NCBI GenBank assembly: GCA_025642075.2
Contig: JAODUO010000432.1
Span: 36,001-100,000, forward strand
From: Ridgeia piscesae
Lineage: Eukaryota > Annelida > Polychaeta > Sabellida > Siboglinidae
Direction of reading: 5' to 3'
DNA: 64,000 nucleotides
Part shown: piece after piece, positions 13,101-25,312 of the stretch
Layout of the letters: every line of letters starts with the position of its first letter
Numbering within the stretch: the stretch's first letter is position 1
Translations under genes and position numbers: made by a program
Notes under the pieces: generated by a model
The model's database searches: none
Seen by the model: the letters and a program-made list of their open reading frames with translations, nothing else
Told to the model about the DNA's origin: nothing

Positions 13101-16100
13101 GATAATGAGGGAATTCCTCATTGAATAGTTACTGACTGATGTATAACATTTAACTTCATTTTAAGGATTTTTTTAAATAAAAATACTACCTTCATATCAC
13201 TGGGAATATTATTTCAGTGCCACGCTTGTAATACAACCGTTTCAGCAAACTTACACTTGATACTTGTTCCCCCAGAAGCTTGGGAGAGCATCGAATAGGC
13301 CTATAAGGCTATCAAATTCTATAGTCTTAAACAATTGCTGACTAAATGTCTAATATGCACATTATTACAGATCAAAACATTATGTGTAAATAACTGTAAG
13401 CATTGTTAATTTGTCTATCCTATTTTTTATTGTTACATTTGCATAAATTATTTATATTTTGAAATCGAAAAAGTTACAGAAATTAGACATCCTATATAAA
13501 TTACACAGTTGTGCAAGTAAGTAACCATTGAGATCTACTTTATAGACCAAATACAAAATATTTGTCATTTGTTAATCATCTTGGCTACATTGTGTAAGTT
13601 GCTTTGATTTGTCTTGGCTCACCATTTTTCACTTCATAGCAAACCATATTTTACTTCATAACAAACCATTTTTTATTTCATAATAAACCATTTTTCATTT
13701 CATAACAATCCATTTTTCATTTCATAACAAACCATTTTCATTTCATAACAAAGTTTTTTGTGCAGAAGATATTGTGGATATAATTAAAACATTGGTTTAT
13801 AAATAAACTGTTGGTGCATTTAAGCATACATCACATCCCTAACTGATAATGTTACATCGGCATTGATTGATCCATGCCCAAAAATAATAAGATTTCGTTC
13901 ACAGAAATCGTAATTCTTAATTTCATCAGTGCATCGTGCAGAAAGTGGATCGTCATTCAGTTTGATCAATGCTCTGCGTGGGCAGCAGTGTCACTCGGCT
14001 GGCATTGGCATATCAGTGACTTGTACTACGGCCTTCTTCCCTTAAAGGGATACTCCAGTCAGTGAGAAGTTCACAGTATTAGCTTACATATGTATTATAT
14101 ATTGGTTGTGCCTAGTAATTGTGCACAAAGATCGTTAATAAACAACGGTATAAAAAACATGCTATCATAGATTCAGGGCACTGCCATCTTGAGACTTATG
14201 CACCAGTGACGTAAGCCAAATCGTTTACGTCATGGGCACATTGATGAAAAAGGCAAGGATTGGCGGAATTTTCGCTAACAATTGTGATAGTGACGTAAGC
14301 AATCCGTGACGTACTGAATACATTCAATACCATTAGACAGACATAGGATGTTCTAACATGTAGGCGGCAGTGACTTATGCGGTTTACGTCTCAAGAAGGC
14401 AGCGCCCTGAATCCAACATGGTACAATTATACTATAATGAATTGTTTATTAACGATCTTTGTGCACAATTACTATGCACAACCAATATAGTATACATATG
14501 TAAGTAAATGCTGTGAATCTCACACTGACTGAGTGTTGATCTCCCTAAAGGACACAGGGCTGTCATGGCTGTGGTTAGATTTGTCACAGGCATCTGCATA
14601 TTTCATCAGCAGCAAAATTACCTAGGGTGACATTTGCATTGCTGTAGACAGACAGGACAATGTTTCACAGGGACCAGCAGAATTTTAAAAAAATTGAATT
14701 TTGTCCTAGTTGTCCTGTCAGCCATTCAAATTTTAACATTTATATTGCCCAAATCCAGTTTAAATTAAAATGTTTACGGCAATTTAAATAAAACTAAAAG
14801 TAATAAAATTTAAAAAACTATGTCAATTAAATAAAACATTAAAAACTGCGTAAATTTAATAAAAATCATTAAGGGGAAATAAAACGCTACCCTTTGATGT
14901 TATGCAGCTAAAGGAGTTAGTACAAACTGATCTTGCCTCTACAATCAACATATGCCAAAGTGAAAGGTTGTAATAACATGTTCAACATCCCAGAAGTTTG
15001 TGACATCATTGATGCTAACTGCACACACATTTATCTGTACTACACTTTATTTAATAAAAAATCTTTGTGTGTTTTAATATACGTATTGTTGTATGTGTTC
15101 GGTCTGATTGTTTAATTAATCGGTTACATTTTAAAACATTCAGAGGCCCAAGACAAATTTTGTGAAAACATGTAAAATTATGCCTGAATTTACTACAATA
15201 TTTCTTGTTCTGGGTCAAATCAGTAGGAAAACAACAACACTTTAAAGGGTTAAGGAATGAAATCAGATTTTAGGAAAAAAATTAGCACATAAGAAAGTTA
15301 TCTCCCCTAAGACGTGTGTATTTTGTTGTCATTGAAACAACCCTTGATCAGGAGACTTGTTTGTTGTTTTTGAAACACCCCCGACCAGGAGACTTGGTTT
15401 TTTTTAATGGCCCCCTGACCTTGATATTTGTTTTGGAAACGGCCCCCTAACAGGAGACTTGTTTGTTGCTTTTGAAACGGCCTCTTGACCAGGAGACTTG
15501 TTTGTTGTTTTTGAAACTGCCCCCCTGACCAGGAGACTTGTTTGTTGTTTTTGAAACTGCCCCCCTGACCAGGAGACTTGTTTGTTGTTTTTGAAACAGC
15601 CCCCCTGACCAGGAGACATGTTTTTATTGTTTTGGAAACGGCCCCCTGACCAGGAGACTTGTTTGTAGGGTTCAGGAGAAGCCGTTGCTGGGCCAGCAGC
15701 CGAGTCCAGACGATGACGGCTGGGCGGGCTGGGGAGACACCTGGGGAACAGGAACAGGAACAGGAACAGGAGGGACAAAGAACCAGGCCTCTCCCGACCA
15801 GTGGGGAAGCTGGAGCAACGAGTCTCCCTCGCCGACCACCGCGGAGAAGTGTGACTCCAAGAAGGAGGTGGACGACGACAACTGGAGCACGGACAACTGG
15901 GGAAGTTCCTTCTCTTCCCCCGCCTCGAAGAAGCCGGCAAAAACGAGCGGGAAGAGTCGAACATCTGGGAAAAAGAACGAGCCGGACCTGGCAAATCTGA
16001 TCGACTTGGGTGGGAGTACGGACGCGGGAACTGGGGATAATGATGGTTGGGATAACGAGGTGTGGGCACAGGACGATGACGACGACGTATGGAAGACATT

Positions 16101-16158
16101 AGAGCTGGACTCGAGTAGTAAAACAAAACAAAAAAGTGCTTCCAAAAAAGGCAAATAG
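6295..16158 (+). CDS. ARFGAP1: ARFGAP1, ADP-ribosylation factor GTPase-activating protein 1 (3' half, partial)
   Basis: Five exons: 6295-6360, 7195-7254, 11199-11258, 12956-13089, 15669-16158. ARFGAP1 stimulates GTP hydrolysis on Arf1 at the Golgi and helps uncoat COPI vesicles. Its ALPS helices sense curved membrane. The diagnostic stretch is VKEGKIFDNVTSGVTHLA, close to the vertebrate ALPS2 segment VKEGKIFDDVSSGVSQLA, then MQSVGLKGWSSIFGDQKGD. The last exon is acidic and rich in Trp pairs (DGWAGWGDTW, DQWGSW, DNWSTDNWG, GWDNEVW), with a clathrin-box-like LIDLG, and ends in a basic KKGK tail before TAG at 16156. Phases agree across all joins. The zinc-finger GAP domain and ALPS1 lie upstream, outside the window or unseen. 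The gene is convergent with ARMC1. Oddity: two similar 60-bp exons in the ALPS2 region. Confidence 0.88.
7195..7254 (+). CDS. ARFGAP1: ARFGAP1 exon b (ALPS2-type helix, copy 1)
   Basis: Acceptor tgtgtgtag, donor gtaagt, phase 0-0, 20 codons: VKEGKIFDNVTSGVTHLADC. Ser/Thr/Gly-rich amphipathic helix typical of a lipid-packing sensor. Confidence 0.85.
7415..7586. repeat. Two (TA)n tracts
   Basis: TA runs at about 7415-7462 and 7511-7586 in the intron after ARFGAP1 exon b, separated by about 50 bp of unique AT-rich DNA. Confidence 0.93.
11199..11258 (+). CDS. ARFGAP1: ARFGAP1 exon c (ALPS2-type helix, copy 2)
   Basis: Acceptor tgttatag, donor gtttgt, phase 0-0, 20 codons: VKDGTVLNDMTHSMNSLASK. 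Same length and phase as exon b and alignable without gaps (V-K-acidic-G-x-I/V-F/L-x-x-V/M-T...LA). Probably a duplicated exon. Whether both are used together or as alternatives cannot be told from DNA. Confidence 0.75.
11590..11641. repeat. (CA)n microsatellite
   Basis: Imperfect CA/CGCA run in the ARFGAP1 intron. Confidence 0.9.
12956..13089 (+). CDS. ARFGAP1: ARFGAP1 exon d
   Basis: Acceptor ttttacctcag, donor gtgagt. Enters in phase 0, leaves two bases of a Gln codon. Encodes MQSVGLKGWSSIFGDQKGD and a Gly/Ser linker ending GINAGGK. The SVGLKGWSSIF core matches 'GVGSKGWRDVTTFF' of vertebrate ARFGAP1. Confidence 0.82.
13612..13755. repeat. 22-bp AT-rich tandem repeat
   Basis: About six copies of a unit near 'ttcataacaaaccatttttc', in the last ARFGAP1 intron. 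Confidence 0.8.
14042..14550. mobile_element. Foldback/MITE-like element with long inverted repeats
   Basis: The left arm (from 14042, 'ttaaagggatactccagtca') reappears inverted in the right arm ending near 14550. Shared blocks include 'ttgtgcacaaagatcgttaa' at about 14118-14140 and its complement at about 14447-14470, and 'gattcagggc' near the inner edge at 14172 with its complement 'gccctgaatc' at 14405. Each arm is roughly 150 bp, with a central region rich in 'gacgtaag'. No open frame, so a non-autonomous element sitting in an ARFGAP1 intron. Confidence 0.72.
15345..15668. repeat. 40-bp minisatellite abutting an ARFGAP1 3' splice site
   Basis: About eight copies of a 40-bp unit containing 'tgaccaggagacttgtttgt', 'tgtttttgaaac' and a C-run. 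The last copy runs straight into the acceptor: the array has 'gtttgttg' where the splice site reads 'gtttgtag'. Confidence 0.9.
15669..16158 (+). CDS. ARFGAP1: ARFGAP1 terminal coding exon
   Basis: First base completes the Gln codon from exon d, then VQEKPLLGQQPSPDDDGWAG onward in one frame to TAG at 16156-16158. GC-rich compared with its surroundings. Open frames in the other five directions here are shadows. Trp-acidic motifs and a GTGTGTGT run are visible. Confidence 0.88.
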
Positions 16159-18319
16159 GATTGTTCAGTAATGCAAAGTGGATCTGTGACAGTCAGTGGA
16201 CTTGATATTCCTGCATGTGACGGCGATTTCATCACTACATTATTTATGGTTTAATATCGTACGACGTCAACAAGCTGGCGGCTCTGCACGCTGCTATATT
16301 GTCTCAATGTCTTGTTTATCATTACCACTAGTTATGGCTACGCACAGTAAAGAAATAGTGAATTGGCTTCAATAGGTTCATTGTGTGAGGTATGGTTTTG
16401 TGGTCTGGATAATATTAAGAGAAAAAGTAATTAACTTGTCTGATAAAATAACAACCGCTGTAAAAGTCGGTTTACAAGTTATATTAAAATATCACTGCTG
16501 ACAAACAAGAATGCTATTTCTGTTGATTGCATAGTGTAATTTACAAATCAGTATATTTATTTGGTCTAATTACAATATAATCAAATCATTATTTGCATGT
16601 TACCTTTAGTTCTGGTTAGTCATTGTTGAAAGTATTTGTTTACAAGTAATGTATTTGTCATCCAGTTTGTATGTGTAACTGATAAACTACTTTCATCATA
16701 TGCCATAATTTGATCCTATGTCGAGTCATGCTTATGTGGACCGTGCCAATTTAGGGTAGTCTAAAAATAGCCAATAAGTAGATATTGGTTGCATGTGTTT
16801 TCATGACATCCTTGCCTGAAATGTGTCATGTTGTAAATTGAGGTACGTTTCATGTGTGATATTGCTTTATCGTATAAAGCAAGATGTAGAAAGTATATGT
16901 ACATGTGTTGATGTATTTGCGGGAGCTTGTAGAGCCAAAGACAGTAGAGTAATGTGTTGTTATGTCTGTTCATCACAGTTGATGGTACATTCCTCGAATA
17001 TAAGAAAGCTGGCAAGTGTACTGGTCAGATTGTTATCATCTTGTGACTTCCTTTAGGGCATTTGTCACAATATTGAGAGTTACGACTATTCTACTTGCTG
17101 TAACACTGTTAATAGCATTGCAGGAACTATTACTATGACTATTCCATAAACTTACTAGTGAGTCGGACAGCTGCACCTTTAAGGTTAGAATGTTTGTTTG
17201 CATTTAATCGAAAGACATTTTAACGGGCAAACAGTCATCTATATCTTCCTTGCGGAGTTCATTGTACAAGAAGTATATATTTATCAGAACGTTTTGCTTT
17301 CTCATTTAAAAACAAATTACTACCCGGTAGGCATGTGCTATATGAGGACTTGAGTCTTGTACATCCAATGCGTATTGAAAGGGTGTCTGTAATTAATCTG
17401 ACTGGACCGGGTGAAGTGTGATGTGGTTATGTTGTCCCACATAAAATGATCTCTTGCAAGTTATAAAATATTAGGGGAATTCTGGCCATATTGTCATTCA
17501 TTCAAAAATCTATCTACTATTACCATGTCCAGTCAAATTAATTAATCACTAGACTATTTATTGTAATGTATAAGATGTAACCACACAAATACACATGCAG
17601 CTTGTAATATGCATATCACAAAAAGGCTTCGTGTTCTTTATTGTTTGTATCTGTCTGTGTTGTGAGTTGTGACTAGTAGCATCTAACGCAGCCGTTATCA
17701 CAAGCATTCCGAGATCATCTATTGCAAGTTACATTCACTGTCCAATCAAACAACCATGTAACAGAAAAACAACACATTATTTACATATGGACATAAGACA
17801 AATCTCCAGTGAGATATTATGTATCCAACCGTTATGAAACCACAAACTTCGTCACTGCAAGATAGACTGTAACACCCCAAAAAGACCTAGTAAACTAGGC
17901 TCACCCGTTCACTCAAGGGGTTGTTGACCTCTCCAGACATCTTGACCTTTTACATTTGTGAATAATCCAGCAAGGTGTTATCCAATCAAACTGAGTTTTC
18001 AGGTTTAGGCAATTAGATAATTACTTTTGGTAAATGCAATTGCAAAAGATCAGTTGGTACTAATTGCCTGGCTGGGTGGATAATAACACGCATTTCACTG
18101 AATGTTCTCCAAATTGAGCTTATTGGTGGATGTGGAACAAGAACAAGTAGGACAAAGTACAAATGAATCACTCGTAGAACAAAATACAAGTGAATTGCAG
18201 CACATCTGTACAATGTGTAGAGCACATTCCAGGAATAACAGTAGGACCACCCAGTATTTAGAATAGACCACCCATGAGACCAAGACAGCTGGGGTAACAA
18301 CCGTCTATGACGTCACGCA
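16159..18319. other. Intergenic region between convergent genes (3' UTRs)
   Basis: No coding exon seen. It should hold the ARFGAP1 3' UTR from the left and the ARMC1 3' UTR from the right. A minus-strand AATAAA at 17637-17642 is a candidate ARMC1 polyadenylation signal, about 680 bases after its stop. No equally clear signal was found for ARFGAP1. Confidence 0.5.
17637..17642 (-). terminator. Candidate polyadenylation signal for ARMC1
   Basis: AATAAA on the minus strand downstream of the ARMC1 stop codon. Position is plausible, no cleavage-site evidence. Confidence 0.35.
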
Positions 18320-18514
18320 TCACCAGTAGAATGAGTTTGAGAGGAAACTGCTGACGGAGCGCACGAATCCCCAGTCCCTCTTCTCCCCTTCCTTGTGCCC
18401 CATCCGGGCGAGGTTGCTGGTGCCGCGGATGGGACTGTCATCGTCTGGGTAGTCCGGCATCTCCTCCTCATTCTCCTTGTCTGCCGGCAATGTCACCTTG
18501 AATGACACGAACAC
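18320..18514 (-). CDS. ARMC1: ARMC1 exon 8 (terminal)
   Basis: Acceptor tgtgcag at the array edge, phase 0. Begins VFVSFKVTLPADKENEEEMP and ends SNSFYW then TGA at 18320-18322. The first 26 bases of this exon are also the repeated part of the neighbouring minisatellite. Confidence 0.92.
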   Translation of the reverse strand: MFVSFKVTLPADKENEEEMPDYPDDDSPIRGTSNLARMGHKEGEKRDWGFVRSVSSFLSNSFYW

Positions 18515-21500
18515 CTGCACACAAACACAATGTCACCTTGAATGACACGAACACCTGCACACAAACATGTCACCTTGAATGACATGAACACCTGCACACA
18601 AACACAATGTCACCTTGAATGACACGAGCACCTGCACACAAACATGTCACCTTGAATGACACGAACACCTGCACACAAACACAATGTCACCTTGAATGAC
18701 ACGAACACCTGCACACAAACACATCACCTTGAATGACACGAACACCTGCACACAAACACAGTGTCACCTTGAATGACACAAACACCTGCACACAAACACA
18801 ACATCACCTTGAAAGACACAAACACCTGCACACAAACATGTCACCTTGAACGACACAAACACAATGTCACCTTGAATGACACAAACACCTGCACACAAAC
18901 ACAACGTCACCTTGAACGACACAAACACCTGCACACAAACACAATGTCACCTTGAATGACACAAACACCTGCACACAAACACAGTGTCACCTTGAATGAC
19001 ACAAACACCTGCACACAAACACAACATCACCTTGAAAGAGACAAACACCTGCACACAAACACAACGTCACCTTGAAAGACACAAACACCTGAACACAAAC
19101 ACAACGTCACCTTGAAAGACACAAACACCTGCACACAAACACAACGTCACCTTGAAAGACACAAACACCTGCACACAAACACAACGTCACCTTGAAAGAC
19201 ACAAACACCTGCACACAAACACAATGTCACCTTGAATGACACAAACACCTGCACACAAACACAGTGTCACCTTGAATGACACAAACACCTGCACACAAAC
19301 ACAACATCACCTTGAAAGACACAAACACCTGCACACAAACACAACGTCACCTTGAAAGACACAAACACCTGCACACAAACACAATGTCACCTTGAAAGAC
19401 ACAAACACCTGCACACAAACACAACGTCACCTTGAAAGACAAACACCTGCACACAAACACAACGTCACCTTGAAAGACAAACACCTGCACACAAACACAA
19501 CATCACCTTGAAAGACACAAACACCTGCACACAAACACAACGTCACCTTGAAAGACACAAACACCTGCAAACAATGTCACCTTGAAAGACACAAACACAA
19601 CGTCACCTTGAATGACACGAACACCTGCACACAAACAGTGTCACCTTGAATGACACAAACACCTGCACACAAACACAACATCACCTTGAAAGACACAAAC
19701 ACCTGCACACAAACACAACGTCACCTTGAACGACACGAACACCTGCACACAAACACAACGTCACCTTGAACGACACGAACACCTGCGCACAAATGTCCCA
19801 CATCAATATTTCATTGTGTCATATTGTCGGCCGTGCTACAGGTAGGCAAAGCAAATGTTCAATAGTAGAGAGTATGTAACTTGAATGTTGAGTGAGTGTT
19901 TTATACTGCATGAAGACATGGTGAATGACACAACAAACCATACAAAATAACAGAGATTTAACATCAACAGCTCCCTCTGTGGAATTCTGATTCATAATGC
20001 ACGGCAAGGTCCCAGCACCATTGCAACTCTGGTGCAACACTAAACAGCTGTGAGCAGAAAAAAGACAGACAGATAGGACGCACCTGGAAAACAACAAAAA
20101 AACAAAGCCAGACAATCCCTAACACGAATTCCCCCAGGGAGGATAGAGGCCAGGAAACACCCAGCTGCAAGATGAGCACTCAGAGAAGAAGACAGGTTAC
20201 ATCTGGATGGAGTAGGACAACATTGCTACCAACAGACAACAGTGGAAATCATTGGTCAATAGCCTACATTCCCAGGGATAAATATGCCATTGGAGAATTT
20301 ATAATATGATAATAATAAAGCTTTATTACCATTTTCAACATGCATTACATGTTAAATTGGAATGTAGTCTGGCATTGACTCACAGTGCCTATATATACAA
20401 TAAAATGAAATATGGCAAATAAATATATAATATACAGTGTACATAATGTTCTTTAAAATGATAAAAAGATATTATTTTGATCGAAAAATAAATAAATAAC
20501 ATATATCAGATATCTTTTAAAATAATATATTATCTATTTAAAAATAATTGTGTTAATCTAGTTAATAAATATATATAAAATGTCCTTGAAAATGTTAAAT
20601 TATCTTCTAAAAATATTATTTTAAGTTAGTAAACAAATAAATACTATCAGAGGTTTAAATACAATTTAAAATTATATTTACATTTGAATTATTTGTTATC
20701 CATCTGACAACAGCTTTGCTACTCTAGTGATTCATAATTCAGAAGCAAATCAAACTAGTTCCCATAGCAGAAAATTCTACAGAATCCTGTAGAAAATCTA
20801 GAAGTCTACAAAATATTATGCAAAAGAATCAGTTTTAATTGATTCTCTTAACAAAAATTATGGTTGACACATTGGGGAAAATTGCTATTATTATTTTATG
20901 TGTTTGCCACACTCATATAAAGGTGTTTCGTCCACATTGCAATCTGGTACATGATCTTGGAATATTTTCAGAACACAACACTGTATCAACTGAAAGCAAA
21001 GGTTGTACTTTTTCTGTACCTGTCAATTATAAAAAATGTTGCCCTGTCAAAAATAGCACCTGAAATAGTGTTTATTGCATTTTGCAGCTAAACCTTCAAT
21101 TTTAACTTAGTGGTCTGTCTCCTTGAGTTAATAAACATGCAAATGACTCAATTGAAATTACCAATTAAATAAAAGATTGTGATGTGAATTCACAGTTGAT
21201 TGACAGTTGTGTTTATAAGCGAGTGTGATTGCCTCTAGGTAGCATCACTGGATTTATTTCCGAGATTTAAGTTCTTGTGAGACTGAACTGAAGACACTGT
21301 GACACTGAGATTGAGTTGATGTGAGAAATGAAGTTAAGATTGTGTCACAAATATGTGGAGCTGGTGTCAGTATGACGAGTTGGTATCCTTATCAACTATC
21401 ATATATCCCAGAGGTTAAATGTAATCAGTTTAGAGCAACAGACACAGGAACAGTCGTTCCCTGATGGGTTTACCTCATTCCCAACCTCGTCCTTGATTAC

Positions 21501-24500
21501 TTGTTCTGCAGTCATTGTCATTGTTCTGGCAATCGCCTGGGCCAACAACTACAAGAAGTAAAATAAAATGAAGGTAAATAACAGAGTAAGCAGCAAATAC
21601 TGTAACACTGTCATATAATGTATTGTGAAATAATTATATGATTTATATCAGCAGACACATTTATTTGTAATTGCTTAAGTAGCTGTCCATGTTATGAACA
21701 TCGCAAGGAAATGAATGACATTTTGAGTAGACTACAGTTGAACATGATCCGTACCTCGGGTCTGAGATCAGGAACTGTCCGAAGCATGGCGCGCTTTTTT
21801 CGGAAGTCAAACGTAATACTGATGACTCCTTTGACGGTCAGTAAGCTATTGCGGCACACATCCATGTCATCCTGAAATAATAGAAATAATATACCATCTA
21901 AATCCTCCACACATCAAGTACTAAGCTGCAAGACACTGTGGTCAAGGACAGGCATTATTTGGATGTTATGTGTAACATCTGCATATGCTATTATAATAAA
22001 AACTTTGGTGACATTATATGACAAAGTCGTTGCATGTATGTGCCCTAAAAATGTCTACTCAAATAGAAGGAAACGGAATTTGACTAGGTTGGACACAGTT
22101 CACCAGAAGATGACATCTACCCTGTCTGTGAGTCTGTGTATCTGTAAGATGACATCTACCCTGTCTGTGAGCCTGTGTATCTGTAAGATGACATCTACCC
22201 TGTCTGTGAGTCTGTGTATCTGTAGATGACATCTACCCTGTCTGTGAGTCTGTGTATCTGTAGATGACATCTACCCTGTCTGTGAGTCTGTGTATCTGTA
22301 GATGACATCTACCCTGTCAATGAACCTGTGTATCTGTAAGATGACATCTACCCTGTCTGTGAGCCTGTGTATCTGTAGATGACATCTACCCTGTCTGTGA
22401 GCCTGTGTATCTGTAGGATGACATCTACCCTGTCAATGAACCTGTGTATATGTAAGATGACATCTACCCTGTCTGTGAGCCTGTGTATCTGTAGATGACA
22501 TCTACCCTGTCTGTGAGTCTGTGTATCTGTAGGATGACATCTACCCTGTCAATGAACCTGTGTATCTGTAAGATGACATCTACCCTGTCTGTGAGCCTGT
22601 GTATCTGTAGATGACATCTACCCTGTCAATGAACCTGTGTATCTGTAAGATGACATCTACCCTGTCAATGAACCTGTGTATCTGTAAGATGACATCTACC
22701 CTGTCTGTGAGCCTGTGTATCTGTAGATGACATCTACCCTGTCTGTGAGCCTGTGTATCTGTAGGATGACATCTACCCTGTCAATGAACCTGTGTATCTG
22801 TAAGATGACATCTACCCTGTCAATGAACCTGTGTATTTTTGTAAAAAGGGACAAATCTTACCCTGTCAATGAACCTGTGTATCTGTAAGATGACATCTAC
22901 CCTGTCAATGAACCTGTGTATCTGTAAGATGACATCTACCCTGTCAATGAACCTGTGTATCTGTAGGATGACATCTACCCTGACTATGAGCCTGTGTATT
23001 TATACGATGACATCTACCCTGCTTGTGAGCCTGTGTATCTGTAAGATGGCACCTACCCTGTCTATGAGCCCTCGTATCTGCAGTGTGACCATCTTGCTCT
23101 TCGAGAGAACGGTGTCAATAAAGAAGCTATTTCGTCGACGCTTCAGCGTTACATCTCTGTGGGGCCTGTAGATCAAGGGATCAGTTTTAGATGAGTGAAG
23201 TAAATGAACATAAAACACTACATTCAGATGTTCTATGTAATAATACCTTAAAGTTGTAAGTTAATAAATATTGTACCAAAACATTGTAATTGTCAAATGT
23301 GTTTAATGAAACACAAACCATCAATCAGATGATTAGTTTAACCATGATCTGTTTATGAAAATATAGACAGCTAGATACTGGATTGGGCATCATTGTAAAG
23401 CAAGGGACTACACTACCCCTGGCAAACATCCTATGCAATGTGTGGATTCTTGCTCAATTTGTTGTACAAGTTACAACTGTATTTGTATTTAGAAATGTTT
23501 GTCTGTCATGCTATGCTATAGGAAACATGATTGATGGAGAAAACAACTGTATCCCATATCAATGGGTACTTTATTGGAAACCTCAATATAATTACCCTGC
23601 GAATATTTTCATTCTGTGACAATAAACATGCATTTATTTAGTACAATATCATTATATATTTTTGAAAATAGAATTTAAACATTCAGACATTTCGAGTTCC
23701 ATACCTGCATGTGTTGCCTGTTTCTTTGAGTGGGACTTGGTCTGTGTTGGTAGAATTATTACCTAACAGCAAGTCGTGCACTTTCTTTGCCAGTTCTGAA
23801 ATACCCGGAGTATGTCTGCAATAAGACATCAGTCAAGTGAATCAAAGATCAAACCATTCAGGCAGTATGACTCAGTGCACCTGTTTTCAGTGGACAGCCA
23901 GTTGACATTTACAGCCAGAAATTAAAAACCAGTTGTGAAGATGTCATCCATCTTCGATCAACAGGATCATGGTTTGTTAACCTTTACAGACCTGGATTTT
24001 TTTCAGAAATATGTATGCACGTTTTTAAACACTTGTGGTTTGATTATTATTAAGAATGTTCCCACATATGTACACATTTTTGGAAAGCGATAAAAGCACG
24101 AATGCTGGCATACCCCGGGGGTAGTTATTTCTGAAATGTTCTGATACATGTAGACCATTTCAGATGTACTGCACTTAAAACAGGATTTACTGTAAACATC
24201 ATTGCTCAATGCTATGTCACTACAATTTGACTAGCATTCACTTAGAATGCAATTTTTATTAATGATGCAGTAAATAATATTCTACAACAGGCGTTATGAG
24301 CCTACTTTGATGCAACAGCCTGTAGCTGGTCGAGCATGCCAATGAAGTTCTTCATGTGACCTCTGTGGTCCGGCCATTCTGCCAGCCTGTGCAGCGTCTG
24401 AAACATCACAACATGAAATTATGAACTTACTTCCAGATAGAACTTGAGCAGGTGCTGTCTAACATATGTTATTTTGCATAATTTAAATATCATTTAAATT

Positions 24501-25264
24501 TCATATAAATCTTGGCAAAAAAATTTGAGCACTCTAAAGCCAGGACTTTCGTCTGGAGTCATGGAACCTATTCAATGCTGCCTACAACCATACCAGATGA
24601 AACTAATATACTTCCATATCAGGTCCAGTCAATCAAGGATTCGGAGAGTGCGCAAGGGATTGAAAGATGCAAACTCAACTACAACAGTGACAATGAGCTG
24701 TTTTTTTGTTTGTTTCTGCCCACTGATTAGTGGAGTACTCCATTGTAACAACAACTCGACTATGCTTTAGAAACTAAATTAGGAAACAGACATGTTATAA
24801 TAATAAGAAGAAGAACATTTATATAGCGCCATAAATCTGGAAATATCCATTCGGAGGCGCTGTACATGAGTATGTAAACATGATAAAATATTTTTTTAAA
24901 AATATTAGTAATAAATAATAAATTAGCTAAAGATAATTATAAAAATAAATGGTATATTGATAATAAAATAATGAGTATGACATTATGTAAAATTAATGTA
25001 AAACATGTACAAGATAATAAATAGGTAAAATAAAAATTAAATAAACTGACAGGTGTCTATACTTCATATACAGCCCGGAATAGGTGGGTTATGTATATAT
25101 ACAATACAATACTGAACAAGATACCTACTTCAAGAGCACTGCTCACAATGCAAGTGTCACTGTTTGATAGCACCATCACAAGGCCACCCAGACACGTGTC
25201 ATCCTACAACACAAGTTTGAAAAAGACTTAAATTTAAAAAGGTTTTGTAAGCATACATATTTGA

Positions 25265-25312
<48 letters not shown>

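Noticed and set aside
15404..16235. Minus-strand frames of 240 and 187 codons
   Set aside because: Shadows of the GC-rich ARFGAP1 terminal exon and the adjacent 40-bp array.
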